A stretch of DNA of 64,000 bases from Clostridia bacterium (GCA_026418275.1 JAOABQ010000013.1:1-64000); one strand, 5' to 3'; numbered from the stretch's first letter, positions 17,285 through 26,963 are shown. Notes: generated from the letters alone by a model not told the origin. A program made the numbers and translations.

Positions 17285-18634
17285 TCAATTCAGCCGCTCT
17301 TCTATAAATTTTGCCAACTCGACAGCCTTGCTGGTAATATACTGCTGATCCTTTCCCTCAATCATGACCCTTACCAGGGGTTCTGTTCCGGAAGGCCTTA
17401 CAAGAACTCTGCCATGGCCATGAAATTCGGCTTCAATATCCCTGCATTTTTTTGCAATGCTTTCGTCTTCAAGATATTTATATTTTTTATCATTACTCAC
17501 TTTTGCATTTTTTAAAACTTGCGGTAAAACCTGCATCACTGCTGCCAATTCGGAAATCTTTTTGCCTGAGGTTTTCATAATCCTCAGGAGTTGAAGACCT
17601 GATAAGATCCCATCCCCTGTAGTATTATACTCCAGAAGAATAATATGCCCCGACTGTTCGCCGCCCAATGCATAACCCTTACTCAGCATCTCTTCGAGAA
17701 CATACCTGTCTCCAACTACGGTTTTTGCAACATTGATTTCTTCCCTTTTTGCCATAATATCAAAACCAAGGTTGCTTACAATGGTTGCTACAATGGTGTT
17801 GCCGGTAAGTTTTCCCCTGCTTTTCAAATCAACGCCAAGGATAGCCATAATTACATCACCGTCAATCACATTACCCTTCTCATCTACAGCCAGCATCCGG
17901 TCTGCATCTCCGTCAAAAGCAAGGCCTATATCCGCCCCACAATCTACGGTAAACATTTGCAATTCCTCCATGTGCGTTGAACCACAGCCCTTATTTATGT
18001 TTACACCGTCGGGCTTGTTATGGATGATATATAATTCAGCCCCCAAACCGGAGAGGACCATGGAGGCCGCCTCGAAAGCCGCACCGTTTGCACAGTCCAC
18101 AGCCACCTTTAAACCCTTTAAATCATATCCCACCGTACTCTTCAAATAATCGGTATAGTCACTTAAAGCCGTTTCCCTCACCGTTTTCACGCCAATATTC
18201 TTTCCGCTCGGTTTAGGCAGTTCATGAATGCCATTTAAAATGATTGCTTCAATTTCATCTTCCATTGCATCCGGAAGCTTATATCCTCTATTGTCAAAAA
18301 ACTTAATTCCGTTAAACTCAAAGGGGTTATGGGAAGCAGATATCACCACTCCGGCATCTGCGTTATAAAGTCTGGTAAGATATGCAACTGCAGGGGTAGG
18401 TATAACGCCTAGACAAACTGCTTCTGCGCCCACTGAACAAATTCCTGCGATCAAGGCTGCTTCCAACATATCGCTGGAAATTCTCGTATCCTTACCGATC
18501 AGTATCTTTGGAGTATGCTTCGTCTCGGAAGTGATAACATATGCCCCCGCCTGCCCTAACTTATAAGCTAACTCGGGCGTTAATTCCGTATTTGCCACAC
18601 CTCTGACTCCATCTGTACCAAAAAGCCGCCCCAT
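17285..18634 (-). CDS. glmM: phosphoglucosamine mutase
   Basis: This 449-residue enzyme interconverts glucosamine-6-phosphate and glucosamine-1-phosphate, the step after GlmS. The active-site serine is Ser101 in VVISASHNP, the metal loop is DGDADR (about 240-245) and the C-terminal phosphate-binding loop is [11 protein letters not shown]. It starts [12 protein letters not shown] as expected. The ribosome binding site AGGAGG is about 12 bases from the ATG. It belongs with cdaA and cdaR; in other Firmicutes GlmM binds and inhibits CdaA, tying c-di-AMP level to cell-wall precursor supply. Confidence 0.98.
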   Translation of the reverse strand: MGRLFGTDGVRGVANTELTPELAYKLGQAGAYVITSETKHTPKILIGKDTRISSDMLEAALIAGICSVGAEAVCLGVIPTPAVAYLTRLYNADAGVVISASHNPFEFNGIKFFDNRGYKLPDAMEDEIEAIILNGIHELPKPSGKNIGVKTVRETALSDYTDYLKSTVGYDLKGLKVAVDCANGAAFEAASMVLSGLGAELYIIHNKPDGVNINKGCGSTHMEELQMFTVDCGADIGLAFDGDADRMLAVDEKGNVIDGDVIMAILGVDLKSRGKLTGNTIVATIVSNLGFDIMAKREEINVAKTVVGDRYVLEEMLSKGYALGGEQSGHIILLEYNTTGDGILSGLQLLRIMKTSGKKISELAAVMQVLPQVLKNAKVSNDKKYKYLEDESIAKKCRDIEAEFHGHGRVLVRPSGTEPLVRVMIEGKDQQYITSKAVELAKFIEERLN

Positions 18635-18958
18635 ATCAATGCTAACCTCCTACAGATCCCGCGGATCTAAACCCACGTTCGAATTTTATTGTTCATTTGA
18701 GAAAACCGATATCAAGGAAATCCATTTTGCACAAAAATTTTCACGTTTGCAAGGAATTTTCCTTCTCAACCTCTTATATAGGAATGCCCAAAAACTTGAT
18801 TTTTATAAATTCCCCTACGCATTCAAACTAATTACAGCTTCCTCCTTTGAACAAAACAAGCATAATTCCCAGGCTTCCCCTTTGAACATATTTTATATAT
18901 ATGAATTTTTTGTAAGCCTCATGCGTGAATATGAATCGGATTTTAATCCAACAAGTCT
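18635..18958. other. 324-bp gap upstream of glmM, no gene seen
   Basis: No supported gene lies here. It is unusually long for an otherwise compact cdaA-cdaR-oxidoreductase-glmM run, so glmM may have its own promoter or a leader. The motif TTTGTTCAAAG/TGTTCAAAGG appears twice on the minus strand, but no known riboswitch was recognised. Confidence 0.4.
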
Positions 18959-20545
18959 CTACCCAAGAGGTGCATATTTCTTTATAATTTCCTCTGCAAT
19001 TCTGATCCCGTCCACTGCAGCACTAACAATTCCTCCGGCATATCCAGCCCCTTCTCCAGCCGGGTATAATCCATGAATTCCTATGGCCTCCAAAGAATCA
19101 CCTCTGGGAATTCTAACGGGGGATGAAGTCCTGGTTTCAACACCTGTGAGCAAAGCATCTTTTAGACCAAACCCCTTCAATTTTCTATCGAAATACCCAA
19201 TAGACTCCTTCATCGGAGTTGTAATAAATTCGGGAAGACACAAATTTATATCTGTAACTTTAACACTGCCGGTATAGCTTGGATTTACACTCCCCAATTT
19301 TCCCGAGTTGACGCCTTTTAAAAAGTCTTCCAGCCTTTGAACGGGAGCCGATTGATCCCTGCCTGCAAGCTCATAGGCCATCCTTTCCCATTTTCTTTGA
19401 AAATCGATTCCGGCAAGAGGATGGGAGCTTCCAAAGTCTTCCGGCGTTACAGAGACAACAAGTGCACTATTTGCATTTTCCTTATCCCTTAAAAAATCAC
19501 TCATACCATTGGTAACAATCATTTCCGGTTCTGATGCGGAAGCAACAACAACGCCCCCCGGACACATGCAAAAGGAATATACCGTCCTGCTTGGGGTTTT
19601 ATAAAACAGTTGATAATCAGCAGCACCAAGCCTCGGATGCCTTGATGCAATACCGTACTGAGCCTCATTGATTATTTCCTGGGGATGTTCTATTCTGACT
19701 CCAATAGAAAAAGGCTTTCCTACAAAACCAATACCTTTCGAAAAAAGCATTTGAAAGGTATCTCTCGCGCTATGTCCAATGGCTAAAACTACGACCTCTG
19801 AGCCCATATCTTCTTCATTCACTCTAACCCCGGTCAAATTACCATCCTTGATAGAAATATCTGTGAGTTTGGAATTAAACTTGATTTCTCCCCCTAAAGC
19901 CTCAATTCTCTTACGAATATTTAAAACAACACACTTTAAAACATCCGAACCGATGTGGGGTTTAGCCTTATATAAAATTTCCTCGTGTGCACCTGAAAGA
20001 TAAAATTCATGGATTACTTTTTCACATCTTCTGTCATTAATTCTAGTTGTAAGCTTACCGTCTGAAAATGTCCCGGCCCCTCCTTCACCAAACTGTACAT
20101 TGGTCTCTACATTAAGCCGTCCTGTTTTCCAATAGTCCTGTACAATTCGGATCCGTTCATCGACAGCTCCGCCACGTTCAATAATAATGGGTTTATACCC
20201 GTTTTGCGCTAAAACAAGACCAGCAAACATACCTGCTGGTCCAAATCCCACTATGATAGGCCTATAATTTAGTTTTATATTTCCCGGGGAAATCATTTCC
20301 TCCTTACGATCATCCAAAAACTTTATATCCGGATCTTGAGGCAGCTTGGGGTTTCCGCTCACTTCTACCAAACAGGAGTACACTAAATCTATTTTAGGTT
20401 TTCTTCTTGCATCAATGGATTCCTTGGTAATTTTAAAACTTTCAAAATCCTTTACACGCAAACGGAGTTTTTTTGCCGCTGCCTTTTTAATCGACTCCAA
20501 ATCATCCTCTAGGGATAGTCTTATATTATTAATAACTACTTTCAT
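18959..20545 (-). CDS. FAD-dependent dehydrogenase-like protein (COG2509 type)
   Basis: This is a 528-residue NAD(P)/FAD-dependent oxidoreductase of the uncharacterised COG2509 type. A small N-terminal domain (about residues 1-70) precedes the dinucleotide-binding motif IIVGFGPAGMFAGLV. A glycine-rich QFGEGGAGTFSDGKL segment and a C-terminal GIHGLYPAGEGAGYAGGI FAD motif follow. The substrate is unknown. ATG at 20543-20545 is chosen because GGAGG is 6 bases upstream; a TTG 12 bases earlier overlaps that site. It sits between cdaR and glmM, an arrangement I recall from other Clostridia, so a link to the cell wall is possible but unproven. Confidence 0.9.
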   Translation of the reverse strand: MKVVINNIRLSLEDDLESIKKAAAKKLRLRVKDFESFKITKESIDARRKPKIDLVYSCLVEVSGNPKLPQDPDIKFLDDRKEEMISPGNIKLNYRPIIVGFGPAGMFAGLVLAQNGYKPIIIERGGAVDERIRIVQDYWKTGRLNVETNVQFGEGGAGTFSDGKLTTRINDRRCEKVIHEFYLSGAHEEILYKAKPHIGSDVLKCVVLNIRKRIEALGGEIKFNSKLTDISIKDGNLTGVRVNEEDMGSEVVVLAIGHSARDTFQMLFSKGIGFVGKPFSIGVRIEHPQEIINEAQYGIASRHPRLGAADYQLFYKTPSRTVYSFCMCPGGVVVASASEPEMIVTNGMSDFLRDKENANSALVVSVTPEDFGSSHPLAGIDFQRKWERMAYELAGRDQSAPVQRLEDFLKGVNSGKLGSVNPSYTGSVKVTDINLCLPEFITTPMKESIGYFDRKLKGFGLKDALLTGVETRTSSPVRIPRGDSLEAIGIHGLYPAGEGAGYAGGIVSAAVDGIRIAEEIIKKYAPLG

Positions 20546-20573
20546 ATGATCCTCCAAAGGGTTTACTGCTTTG

Positions 20574-21803
20574 CTATGTTTCTCCCTGATTTTTACTTAT
20601 AACAACATCTACGCTCTGATCCTCCATCAATTTTACCGTTGGCGGCAGGTTAAACTTCAGAGGCACCCTCGAAGTTCCTTCACCTAAGCCTCCTACATCA
20701 ATGCTGGGCTCCAAGTCCTCTATATCAATTTTCTCCAAGTGGTCCCACTTTCCCTTGATGCTGATAACTATAGACTCTGTTTTCAATTCATATTTTAACG
20801 GATTGTTCATTTCGGCATTAAGTATTTTTATTCTATCTTTTTTAATGGTAAATTCCTTTCTTGCAAGCTGTTCTATTACAATATTGGCTTGAACCTCTGC
20901 AGGTGTGTCAAAAAGTTCAATCCCTTTGGGCAGTACCAAACGGATATATTTATTGATACTTTGCGTCATATTTTGTATATCCACAGATTCTGTTTGAATT
21001 TCATGAATTTTGTCCAACACTTCGGGAGGTCCTTCTATCAAGGCTTTCTGTGGTTTTACTTTCTGAACCCCATCAATATAATCCTTTGCCGGCGTCCCTT
21101 TTACAGTAAGCCGGATAGGTACTTCCTTGGCAACCTGAATCTTTATATACACATTTAAATTTTTACTTAAACCCGGTATTTCCTTTCCATTTCTATCAAA
21201 CACCTTACATTCTTTTTTGAGAAAGAGGTTCTTATCCAAGTTATTAACATCTACAACCGCCTTAACGTTTCCTATCGATTTCAATACGGAGTCTAAGGCT
21301 TCAATAGCAACGTTTTCCGGTTCTACAGCCTGGGAAATAATTTTATAATTCTCCTTTAACGTTCCCTGAGTCTCCAAATCAACATGGAAATGATTTTTTT
21401 CTATCTTTTCAAGCTCAATCTTTATGACCCTTGGTGTTACATCCTCGATGGAAACATCGGATATATCTCCTTTTCCTATATAAACAGGTTCTTCAATACG
21501 AAGTTCCTTAGTCTGATCATCTTTTACTTTGGAAAGGTCCAAAACTACTTCAAAATCATTAACGCTAATATTATTCATAACCTCTCTGCGGCCTTTTATT
21601 TTTATGCCAACTTTGGGAACGGTTTTCGTTTTCAAAACCAATCCTTTATCCTGAAGTGTATTTTCATTAATGACTCTGGCAGAAACATAAAGGGTTTCCC
21701 TTCCAAACGGATTGGACCCATCTAAAACATAAAACCAGAGTACAACTGCAAATAGTATTGAAATTGTTTTTATCGCAATATCCTTTTTCAATAATTCGTT
21801 CAC
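20574..21803 (-). CDS. cdaR: CdaR (YbbR-domain) regulator of diadenylate cyclase
   Basis: The protein has about 409 residues, one N-terminal membrane segment (IAIKTISILFAVVLWFYVLD) and then four tandem YbbR-like extracytoplasmic domains with repeated VPV/VKG-type strands. CdaR binds and modulates CdaA at the membrane. GTG at 21801-21803 overlaps the cdaA stop codon (GTGA) and has GGAAGGTGAAG upstream, which is better than the upstream GTG. Confidence 0.92.
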   Translation of the reverse strand: MNELLKKDIAIKTISILFAVVLWFYVLDGSNPFGRETLYVSARVINENTLQDKGLVLKTKTVPKVGIKIKGRREVMNNISVNDFEVVLDLSKVKDDQTKELRIEEPVYIGKGDISDVSIEDVTPRVIKIELEKIEKNHFHVDLETQGTLKENYKIISQAVEPENVAIEALDSVLKSIGNVKAVVDVNNLDKNLFLKKECKVFDRNGKEIPGLSKNLNVYIKIQVAKEVPIRLTVKGTPAKDYIDGVQKVKPQKALIEGPPEVLDKIHEIQTESVDIQNMTQSINKYIRLVLPKGIELFDTPAEVQANIVIEQLARKEFTIKKDRIKILNAEMNNPLKYELKTESIVISIKGKWDHLEKIDIEDLEPSIDVGGLGEGTSRVPLKFNLPPTVKLMEDQSVDVVISKNQGET

Positions 21804-22681
21804 TTGGACTTCACCTTCCACAAAGCAAGCTTTTTAGTTGGAACAGCCTTTTCAGGTAATAAATTCTTATTTAACGCTTTCCTAAGTGTATCCGGAGTTA
21901 AGTTCCTGGTAAGCCCTCCATTGAGCGCGAAGGAAATTTTCCCCGTCTCCTCCGAAACAACCACTGTAATGGAGTCGGATACTTCGGTAATCCCTAAAGC
22001 CGCCCGGTGCCTTGTTCCCAGTTCCTTACTTAAGTTAGGGTTATCTGTGAGCGGAAGAAAACATGCTGCAGACATAATTTTATTTCCTCTGATAACTACC
22101 GCTCCATCATGGAGGGGAGTATTAGGTGTAAATATATTCATTAATAGTTCTGAAGTTATATTGGAGTTTAATTGAATGCCTGTATTGATAATTTCACCAA
22201 TCTTTGTATCCCTTTCAACCACAATTAAAGCCCCGGTAAACGTTTTGGACAATTCGGTCGCAGCCTTAACGATTTCCTCAATGGCAGCTGTAGTCTGAAT
22301 ATTGGTGCTTGCTTCTTCGAAATTAAAAAAGTTGCTGAACCGGCTTCTCCCAATCTGTTCAAGCCCTCTTCTAAGCTCCGGTTGGAATAATACCACCAAT
22401 GCAATTCCTGCAACCTGGATTGTATTTTTTAAAATAAACTCTATGGTTTTAAGACCCAAAAGTCCGCTTACATACTCAGCAACAAGAATAATCAAAATGC
22501 CCTTGATAAGCTGAATGGCCCTTGTTTCTTTTACAAGTATAATCAACCTGTAAATTACATAGGATACAATCCCTATATCAACCATAGCCCTTAATATATT
22601 CAGTGGATTATCAAAACCTACGTAGCCTATAATATTATTTACTAAGGTTTTTATCTCTAAATTATTAAAGAATTCCAACAA
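21800..22681 (-). CDS. cdaA: diadenylate cyclase CdaA
   Basis: This 293-residue membrane enzyme makes cyclic di-AMP from two ATP. Three N-terminal membrane segments (about 30-100) precede the DAC domain. The catalytic DGA is at 192-194 (PLHDGAVVI) and RHR at 224-226 (GTRHRAALG). It heads the cdaA-cdaR operon. The -10-like TATAAT at 22830-22835 (minus) is followed by a perfect 20-bp palindrome, so transcription may be repressor-controlled. Confidence 0.97.
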   Translation of the reverse strand: MLEFFNNLEIKTLVNNIIGYVGFDNPLNILRAMVDIGIVSYVIYRLIILVKETRAIQLIKGILIILVAEYVSGLLGLKTIEFILKNTIQVAGIALVVLFQPELRRGLEQIGRSRFSNFFNFEEASTNIQTTAAIEEIVKAATELSKTFTGALIVVERDTKIGEIINTGIQLNSNITSELLMNIFTPNTPLHDGAVVIRGNKIMSAACFLPLTDNPNLSKELGTRHRAALGITEVSDSITVVVSEETGKISFALNGGLTRNLTPDTLRKALNKNLLPEKAVPTKKLALWKVKSK

Positions 22682-22810
22682 AAATTCACACCCTCACTCA
22701 AATATCATCTAAATTATAACCCTTTTTTTCTATTTTGTAAGCTTTTTTATATAAATAATTGTACCCCAATTAACACCAAAGTTATCACTTTACTTTTTCA
22801 CCGGTAGAAG

Positions 22811-22830
22811 TTTTTACAAATTTGTAAAAA
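22811..22830. promoter_or_regulatory. perfect 20-bp palindrome at the cdaA promoter
   Basis: TTTTTACAAATTTGTAAAAA is exactly self-complementary. It starts where a minus-strand TATAAT (22830-22835) ends, so it would cover the transcription start of cdaA, 130 bp from the start codon. It fits a dimeric repressor site; I cannot assign the regulator. The -35 for this -10 is weak. Confidence 0.5.
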
Positions 22831-22926
22831 TTATATGCTTCATATGCCTTAAAGGAATTCTACCTAAATGATGAACCTATTTGATTCGTTATTATTATAG
22901 CATTTTTTTTGTATCCGAAAGTCACA

Positions 22927-22984
22927 ATTTATTAGCCCAAAGTCATATTTTTTTGTAAAAAAATATGACTTTGGGCTAATAAAT
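22927..22984. terminator. 28-bp perfect inverted repeat between amrS and cdaA
   Basis: Two 28-bp arms, identical in inverted orientation, are separated by two bases (GT). Each arm includes TTAGCCCAAAGTCATA and a run of seven T. It lies 16 bp after the radical SAM gene stop and could terminate transcription arriving on the minus strand; an internal T-run serves as U-tract. The perfect match over 28 bp is longer than any other terminator in this window. Confidence 0.6.
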
Positions 22985-22999
22985 CATTTTACTTTTACA

Positions 23000-23866
23000 T
23001 TATATATTTCCCAAATATACGTATTTCAAGTACTGCAAAGCCTTATCCCTGGCTTTATATAAAGTTTCTACAGGGGTTGGGGGTATATCGGTCATTTTAT
23101 AATTCGGAAAATACCTGGATAAATGAAGAGGAATTTCAGGAGTTATCCCCCTCAGCCATTTAACCATGTCTTCGATTTCTTCCATCCGGTCATTGAGCCC
23201 GGGAATCACAAGCGTAGTAATTTCTACATGGCATTTTTCAGCCGCTATTTCAACTACCCTTTTAACTTCCTCCAGCCGGGCTTTGCAAATCTCTTGATAA
23301 AAGTGATTGTTGAATGCCTTAATATCAATATTCATTGCATCAATATAAGGCAGTAATCCTTTCAATGGTTCTATTCCTATAAACCCGTTTGTTACCATTA
23401 CATTTTTAAGTTTATGTTCCTTTGCCAATTTGGCTGTATCTTCAATAAATTCATACCAAATGGAAGGTTCGTTATAAGTATAAGCAATGCCTATATTTCC
23501 ATCTTCCATTAACTCCTCAGCCTTTTGAACCAACTCCAAGGGCTCTACACGCATTGTTTTGGGATTTTCATGTGCGATCCCCCAGTTTTGACAAAATGAG
23601 CACTTCAAATTACATCCGAAAGTACCTACTGAAAGGATTAAGGAACCAGGATGGAAACGGTACAGAGGTTTTTTTTCAATAGGATCCAGCGCAATGGAAG
23701 TTACCATCCCGTAATTTAAGGAATATAAATCTCCTTCTACATTCCTTCTTGCTCTGCAAATCCCATATTTTCCCGATTCAATCATACAATTGTGGGGGCA
23801 AAGACTGCAATTTACCTTTAAATCTTCTATTTTTTTATAATGTTTCGCAAGAATCCCATCCTGCAA
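23000..23866 (-). CDS. amrS: AmmeMemoRadiSam system radical SAM enzyme
   Basis: This 288-residue radical SAM protein has the cluster motif CNLKCSFCQNW (about residues 84-94). An extra N-terminal cysteine set, CSLCPHNCMIESGKYGICRA (about 20-39), is typical of the PflA-like AmmeMemoRadiSam subgroup. The family was predicted to act with AMMECR1 and Memo proteins on an unidentified substrate. It follows the fused Memo-AMMECR1 gene by 19 bp on the same strand. Confidence 0.92.
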   Translation of the reverse strand: MQDGILAKHYKKIEDLKVNCSLCPHNCMIESGKYGICRARRNVEGDLYSLNYGMVTSIALDPIEKKPLYRFHPGSLILSVGTFGCNLKCSFCQNWGIAHENPKTMRVEPLELVQKAEELMEDGNIGIAYTYNEPSIWYEFIEDTAKLAKEHKLKNVMVTNGFIGIEPLKGLLPYIDAMNIDIKAFNNHFYQEICKARLEEVKRVVEIAAEKCHVEITTLVIPGLNDRMEEIEDMVKWLRGITPEIPLHLSRYFPNYKMTDIPPTPVETLYKARDKALQYLKYVYLGNI

Positions 23867-23885
23867 ATTGATTCACCTCAATTTC

Positions 23886-25295
23886 CTACTTGTGTCTTAC
23901 AACTTCAAACCTTTCCATCTCATAATTTTCATCTGCCCGGATGCCTGCTTTCTGAAGTGCAATGGATACCTGCTTATCAGGAGAATCAATTCCTTCAAGA
24001 TTGGGAAGAAGCAATCCCGATTTCCTTCCACTTCTTACAATCACTCCAAACTTGTCAACATCCAACTCTTCCATGGACTCTATGGGTTCCGCTTCCTTAA
24101 GAATATCTACCGAATAAACCAGATCATCCAGTTCATCCGGTTCTATAGGGAAAAATCTGGGATCCTGTGTGCCGGAGCTAATGGCATTATAGATAATTTC
24201 TTCCGCAATGTTTTTTCTTGCTGGCCCAATGGTACCAATGCAGCCTCTAAGTTCACCATGCTTTTTTATGGAAACAAAAGTTCCGGCTCTGGCCTTTAGA
24301 ATTTCCTGTGGAGTCCCTTCCGGTATATCAATCACTCTATCTTCTTTGACATAAGTCTCCAAAGCCTTTCTTGCAAGCTTAACATAAGGATCCTCCATTT
24401 TTCTTACCTCCTGAATCCTCTTTAAGTCCTTTTTCTTTAAGCTTTTTAGAACTTCACGGCTTTCATTCCGCTCTCCAACCTCTATTCTTGCAACGGCGTA
24501 TCCGATCCCGAAAGGCCCTTCGTAGGAATAAATCTCGGGCTTTAAATCAAATCCGTCTACTGCTCCAAACATAATAACAAAGGACCTTAAGCCACACTCT
24601 CCTGCGCTCTGGCTAAATTCCTCATCAATCTGGAGTAAATTTTCTATTTCCATATTTTTAACTGTATGAATAAATAAATCGTCAAACTCTTTTCCCCTTG
24701 GATGATACCCATAACTTGACTCATCGGACAACCGGTGAGATAAATCGCCGCTGGCAATAAAAACTACCCTCTCGTCGGACTCCTCGACAGCTTTTTGGAT
24801 ACATTTACCAAAAGTGTATAATTCTCTTAGAGGAAGAGAGGCAATAGAGATATTGACAATCTTAAATCCCTCAAGTTTTTTACTTACAAAATATAAAGGC
24901 ACCAAAGTCCCATGATCAAGTTCTCCAGAGACCCTGTATTTTTTCTTTAATGATTCCTCCAAATCCCCGGAATATATCCCTTTTTCCTTTGCATTCACAA
25001 CAATCCGATTCACTAACTCTACATTGTTCTGGTACTTAAGCTTGACTTCTGTAGCCCCAAATCTACTTAAATCACCCTGTAGATTCGTTTCGATAGGAAT
25101 ATAGATATAATCTGCAAAACAAGCACCATGGGGTGTTGTTATTATAATGGTTGTCGGTTTCTCATTATAAATATCTGAAGCTGCCTTATTTGCAGCATTT
25201 ACTGTTTGTAGGGCATCCAATTCCCCGCCTTTTCCTACTTCCGGTACAATTATGGGGGGATGAGGAAAAACGTAAGAACTAATTATTTTGCCCAT
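23886..25295 (-). CDS. fused Memo-like and AMMECR1 protein (AmmeMemoRadiSam B+A)
   Basis: The product has 469 residues. The N-terminal 270 form a Memo-like domain related to class III dioxygenases: HPPIIVPEVG, TPHGACFADY, LDHGTLVPLYF and SGDLSHRL supply probable metal ligands. Residues about 290-469 are the AMMECR1 domain, with the conserved LRGCIG motif. The fusion gives both non-radical partners of the system in one chain. ATG at 25293-25295 is chosen because GGAGGGTGG precedes it; an upstream TTG would overlap the small ORF and lacks a site. The small membrane peptide gene ends 4 bases earlier. Confidence 0.92.
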   Translation of the reverse strand: MGKIISSYVFPHPPIIVPEVGKGGELDALQTVNAANKAASDIYNEKPTTIIITTPHGACFADYIYIPIETNLQGDLSRFGATEVKLKYQNNVELVNRIVVNAKEKGIYSGDLEESLKKKYRVSGELDHGTLVPLYFVSKKLEGFKIVNISIASLPLRELYTFGKCIQKAVEESDERVVFIASGDLSHRLSDESSYGYHPRGKEFDDLFIHTVKNMEIENLLQIDEEFSQSAGECGLRSFVIMFGAVDGFDLKPEIYSYEGPFGIGYAVARIEVGERNESREVLKSLKKKDLKRIQEVRKMEDPYVKLARKALETYVKEDRVIDIPEGTPQEILKARAGTFVSIKKHGELRGCIGTIGPARKNIAEEIIYNAISSGTQDPRFFPIEPDELDDLVYSVDILKEAEPIESMEELDVDKFGVIVRSGRKSGLLLPNLEGIDSPDKQVSIALQKAGIRADENYEMERFEVVRHK

Positions 25296-25299
25296 GAAT

Positions 25300-25407
25300 T
25301 TACCACCCTCCGTCAAAAATTGTTATTCCTATTAACGCAATCGATGATAAAAAGAAAAAAATCACCGTAATCCACGCAATCCACCGAACTAAATTTTTGT
25401 TCATCAT
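25300..25407 (-). CDS. 35-residue single-pass membrane peptide
   Basis: The short frame starts ATGATG with AGAGAAG upstream and ends TGGTAA. It encodes a basic N-terminus (MMNKNLVRW), a hydrophobic helix of about 20 residues, then FDGGW. Length and architecture recall Prli42/DUF4044-like peptides of Firmicutes, but I cannot assign it. Its stop is 4 bases from the start of the Memo-AMMECR1 fusion, so the two are probably translated together. Confidence 0.55.
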   Translation of the reverse strand: MMNKNLVRWIAWITVIFFFLSSIALIGITIFDGGW

Positions 25408-25821
25408 AATTTCTTCTCTCCCTGTCGTTTTATTTTTCCTTCTTTAAATTATAATTATTACGTTTTAAAAAAACTAATAATATCCTTTTTGTAAACCTTT
25501 ACTTTATCAATATATTTATTTACCAATTTTGTAAACCAGGATTATATTTATTTTATATCAAAATCTGTTTTTTTTAAATGCCCCCTATGTAAATTTCCAA
25601 TAGGTCTTTTACCTGTCTAAAATAACTATTAAATTATCCATCAATTCCATAGAATTCCAACTTTTTGAAACATACGCTTGATTTATTTTTCAATTTTTGG
25701 TACAATTGTGATAATGCTACTTCTATAAAGTTCTTATTATCAGGTTCCGTTTTCTTCTTTGTCCCGTGGTGTATAAGGTTTTATAGGTGAGCAAAATTCT
25801 ATTCTATCTGGAGGTTTTTTC
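25408..25821. other. 414-bp divergent intergenic region
   Basis: It holds start signals for the minus-strand AmmeMemoRadiSam operon and the plus-strand zinc-ribbon gene, including the promoter at 25678-25706. No gene or known RNA was seen in the rest. Confidence 0.5.
25678..25706 (+). promoter_or_regulatory. promoter of the zinc-ribbon gene
   Basis: TTGATT (25678-25683), a 17-base spacer, and TACAAT (25701-25706) make a good sigma-A-type pair about 115 bp upstream of the coding start. Confidence 0.55.
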
Positions 25822-26028
25822 ATGGAAGACAAAACATTGTCGTGTAAAGACTGCAACACAACCTTTACATTCACGGTAGGCGAACAACAATTTTATGCAG
25901 AAAAAGGTTTCACAAATGAGCCATTAAGATGTCCTGATTGCCGAAAAGCTAGAAAAGCAAACAGCAGCAAATTTAGTAATAACTTTGGTAATAACTTTGG
26001 TAATAGCAGGCCATCTAGCCGTTGGTAG
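25822..26028 (+). CDS. small zinc-ribbon domain protein
   Basis: This 68-residue protein has two CxxC pairs (CKDC and CPDC) spaced as in the probable zinc-ribbon family PF13451. An aromatic QQFYAEKGF helix lies between them. A low-complexity Asn/Phe/Gly/Ser tail carries the repeat NNFG three times. GGAGG precedes the start. A nucleic-acid or protein contact role is likely but unknown. It is monocistronic, with its own terminator. Confidence 0.88.
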   Translation: MEDKTLSCKDCNTTFTFTVGEQQFYAEKGFTNEPLRCPDCRKARKANSSKFSNNFGNNFGNSRPSSRW

Positions 26029-26035
26029 TCAGTTG

Positions 26036-26062
26036 AAAGAGGGGTTAACCCTCTTTATTTAT
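26036..26062 (+). terminator. terminator of the zinc-ribbon gene
   Basis: AAAGAGGG-GTTA-ACCCTCTTT is followed by ATTTATTTT, 8 bases after the stop codon. Confidence 0.85.
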
Positions 26063-26760
26063 TTTCTGCAAAACAGTATGACGATCAGGCGTAATATCTC
26101 CATAAAATTATAACCCATCCGATATTCCCGTAAAAACCTTCTGTTATTGATCTCTCATATCAACACATATGAAAACCATCTTACTATATTTCCTTATTAA
26201 AAAATTCTTCACAAAATTATTTATTTTTTTATCGAAAAAAGAAGGAGATTTATTTTTTTTGTAGAATTTATTAATTACGAACGATATAATCATATATCAT
26301 CTTCTTAAAACTAAATGCCCTCCTCCCCAAAAGACGCTAGTATGGAACGAATCTCCCCTGTTGCATAGTAGTGTCTTTTCTATTTCCGCAAGTACTATCT
26401 GTACTTTACCAAGTTATAAACAAGTATTTAATACCTAGTGCTTTTTAACACAACAAATTTTAAGTTTCAAAGTGTTAAAAATGCACTTCATCTGTTTGTG
26501 CCTCGCATACCCTAGAAAAGTATTACATTACGAGGCATGTTAAGAGTCAAAAACTAAACTTATGGAATACTTCCATATCATAGCAACAATAATAAAATGA
26601 TTGTGCCTCGAAAACCGGCCATTTTTTTAGATAATTTGTGTAATGAAGAAATAAATTAACACAATACGTCTAATAGATTAAATATTTGTACTTATCGTCG
26701 TATACAAAACAAATCATTCATGATACAATATAATTGTACGTAAACCTCCTATTTCTACTC
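26063..26760. other. intergenic stretch with two hairpins, no gene seen
   Basis: Nearly 700 bp without a supported gene. Inverted repeats occur at about 26331-26381 (AAAAGACGCTAGTATG with CATAGTAGTGTCTTTT, two mismatches) and 26503-26543 (TGCCTCG with CGAGGCA). TGTGCCTCG recurs at about 26610. The stretch may be decayed sequence or may hold unrecognised RNA. Confidence 0.4.
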
Positions 26761-26933
26761 GGTATAAGGAGATATAAATAGAGACTTATGAAACAGGGCA
26801 AAGTTGCCGAAAGGTAATGACGCAAAGCCGTGGGTCTAAAGCAAAATGCTACGATAGCCAGGTTGCCATTAAAGGTTCTGTTTATACTCTTTAAAGATAG
26901 TGAGGAGATAGGTCCTAAATATTTCCTTATACC
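26761..26933 (+). ncRNA. cyclic-di-GMP-I (GEMM) riboswitch with no gene attached
   Basis: The aptamer core (26791-26883) contains AAACAGGGCAAA, a GNRA-capped stem TTGCCGAAAGGTAA, GACGCAAAGCC, a second stem ending GCTACGATAGCC, and CAGGTTGCC, all GEMM-I hallmarks. AAACAG/CTGTTT closes P1. An outer 10-bp perfect helix, GGTATAAGGA (26761-26770) with TCCTTATACC (26924-26933), encloses everything. A minus-10-like TATAAT lies at 26729-26734. A strong terminator follows about 30 bases later, and no plus-strand gene appears before 27578. It may be a decayed regulator or a stand-alone ligand-binding RNA of about 230 nt. Confidence 0.9.
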
Positions 26934-26963
26934 ACTTTTGTATAGTAATTAATTTTGTAACCA

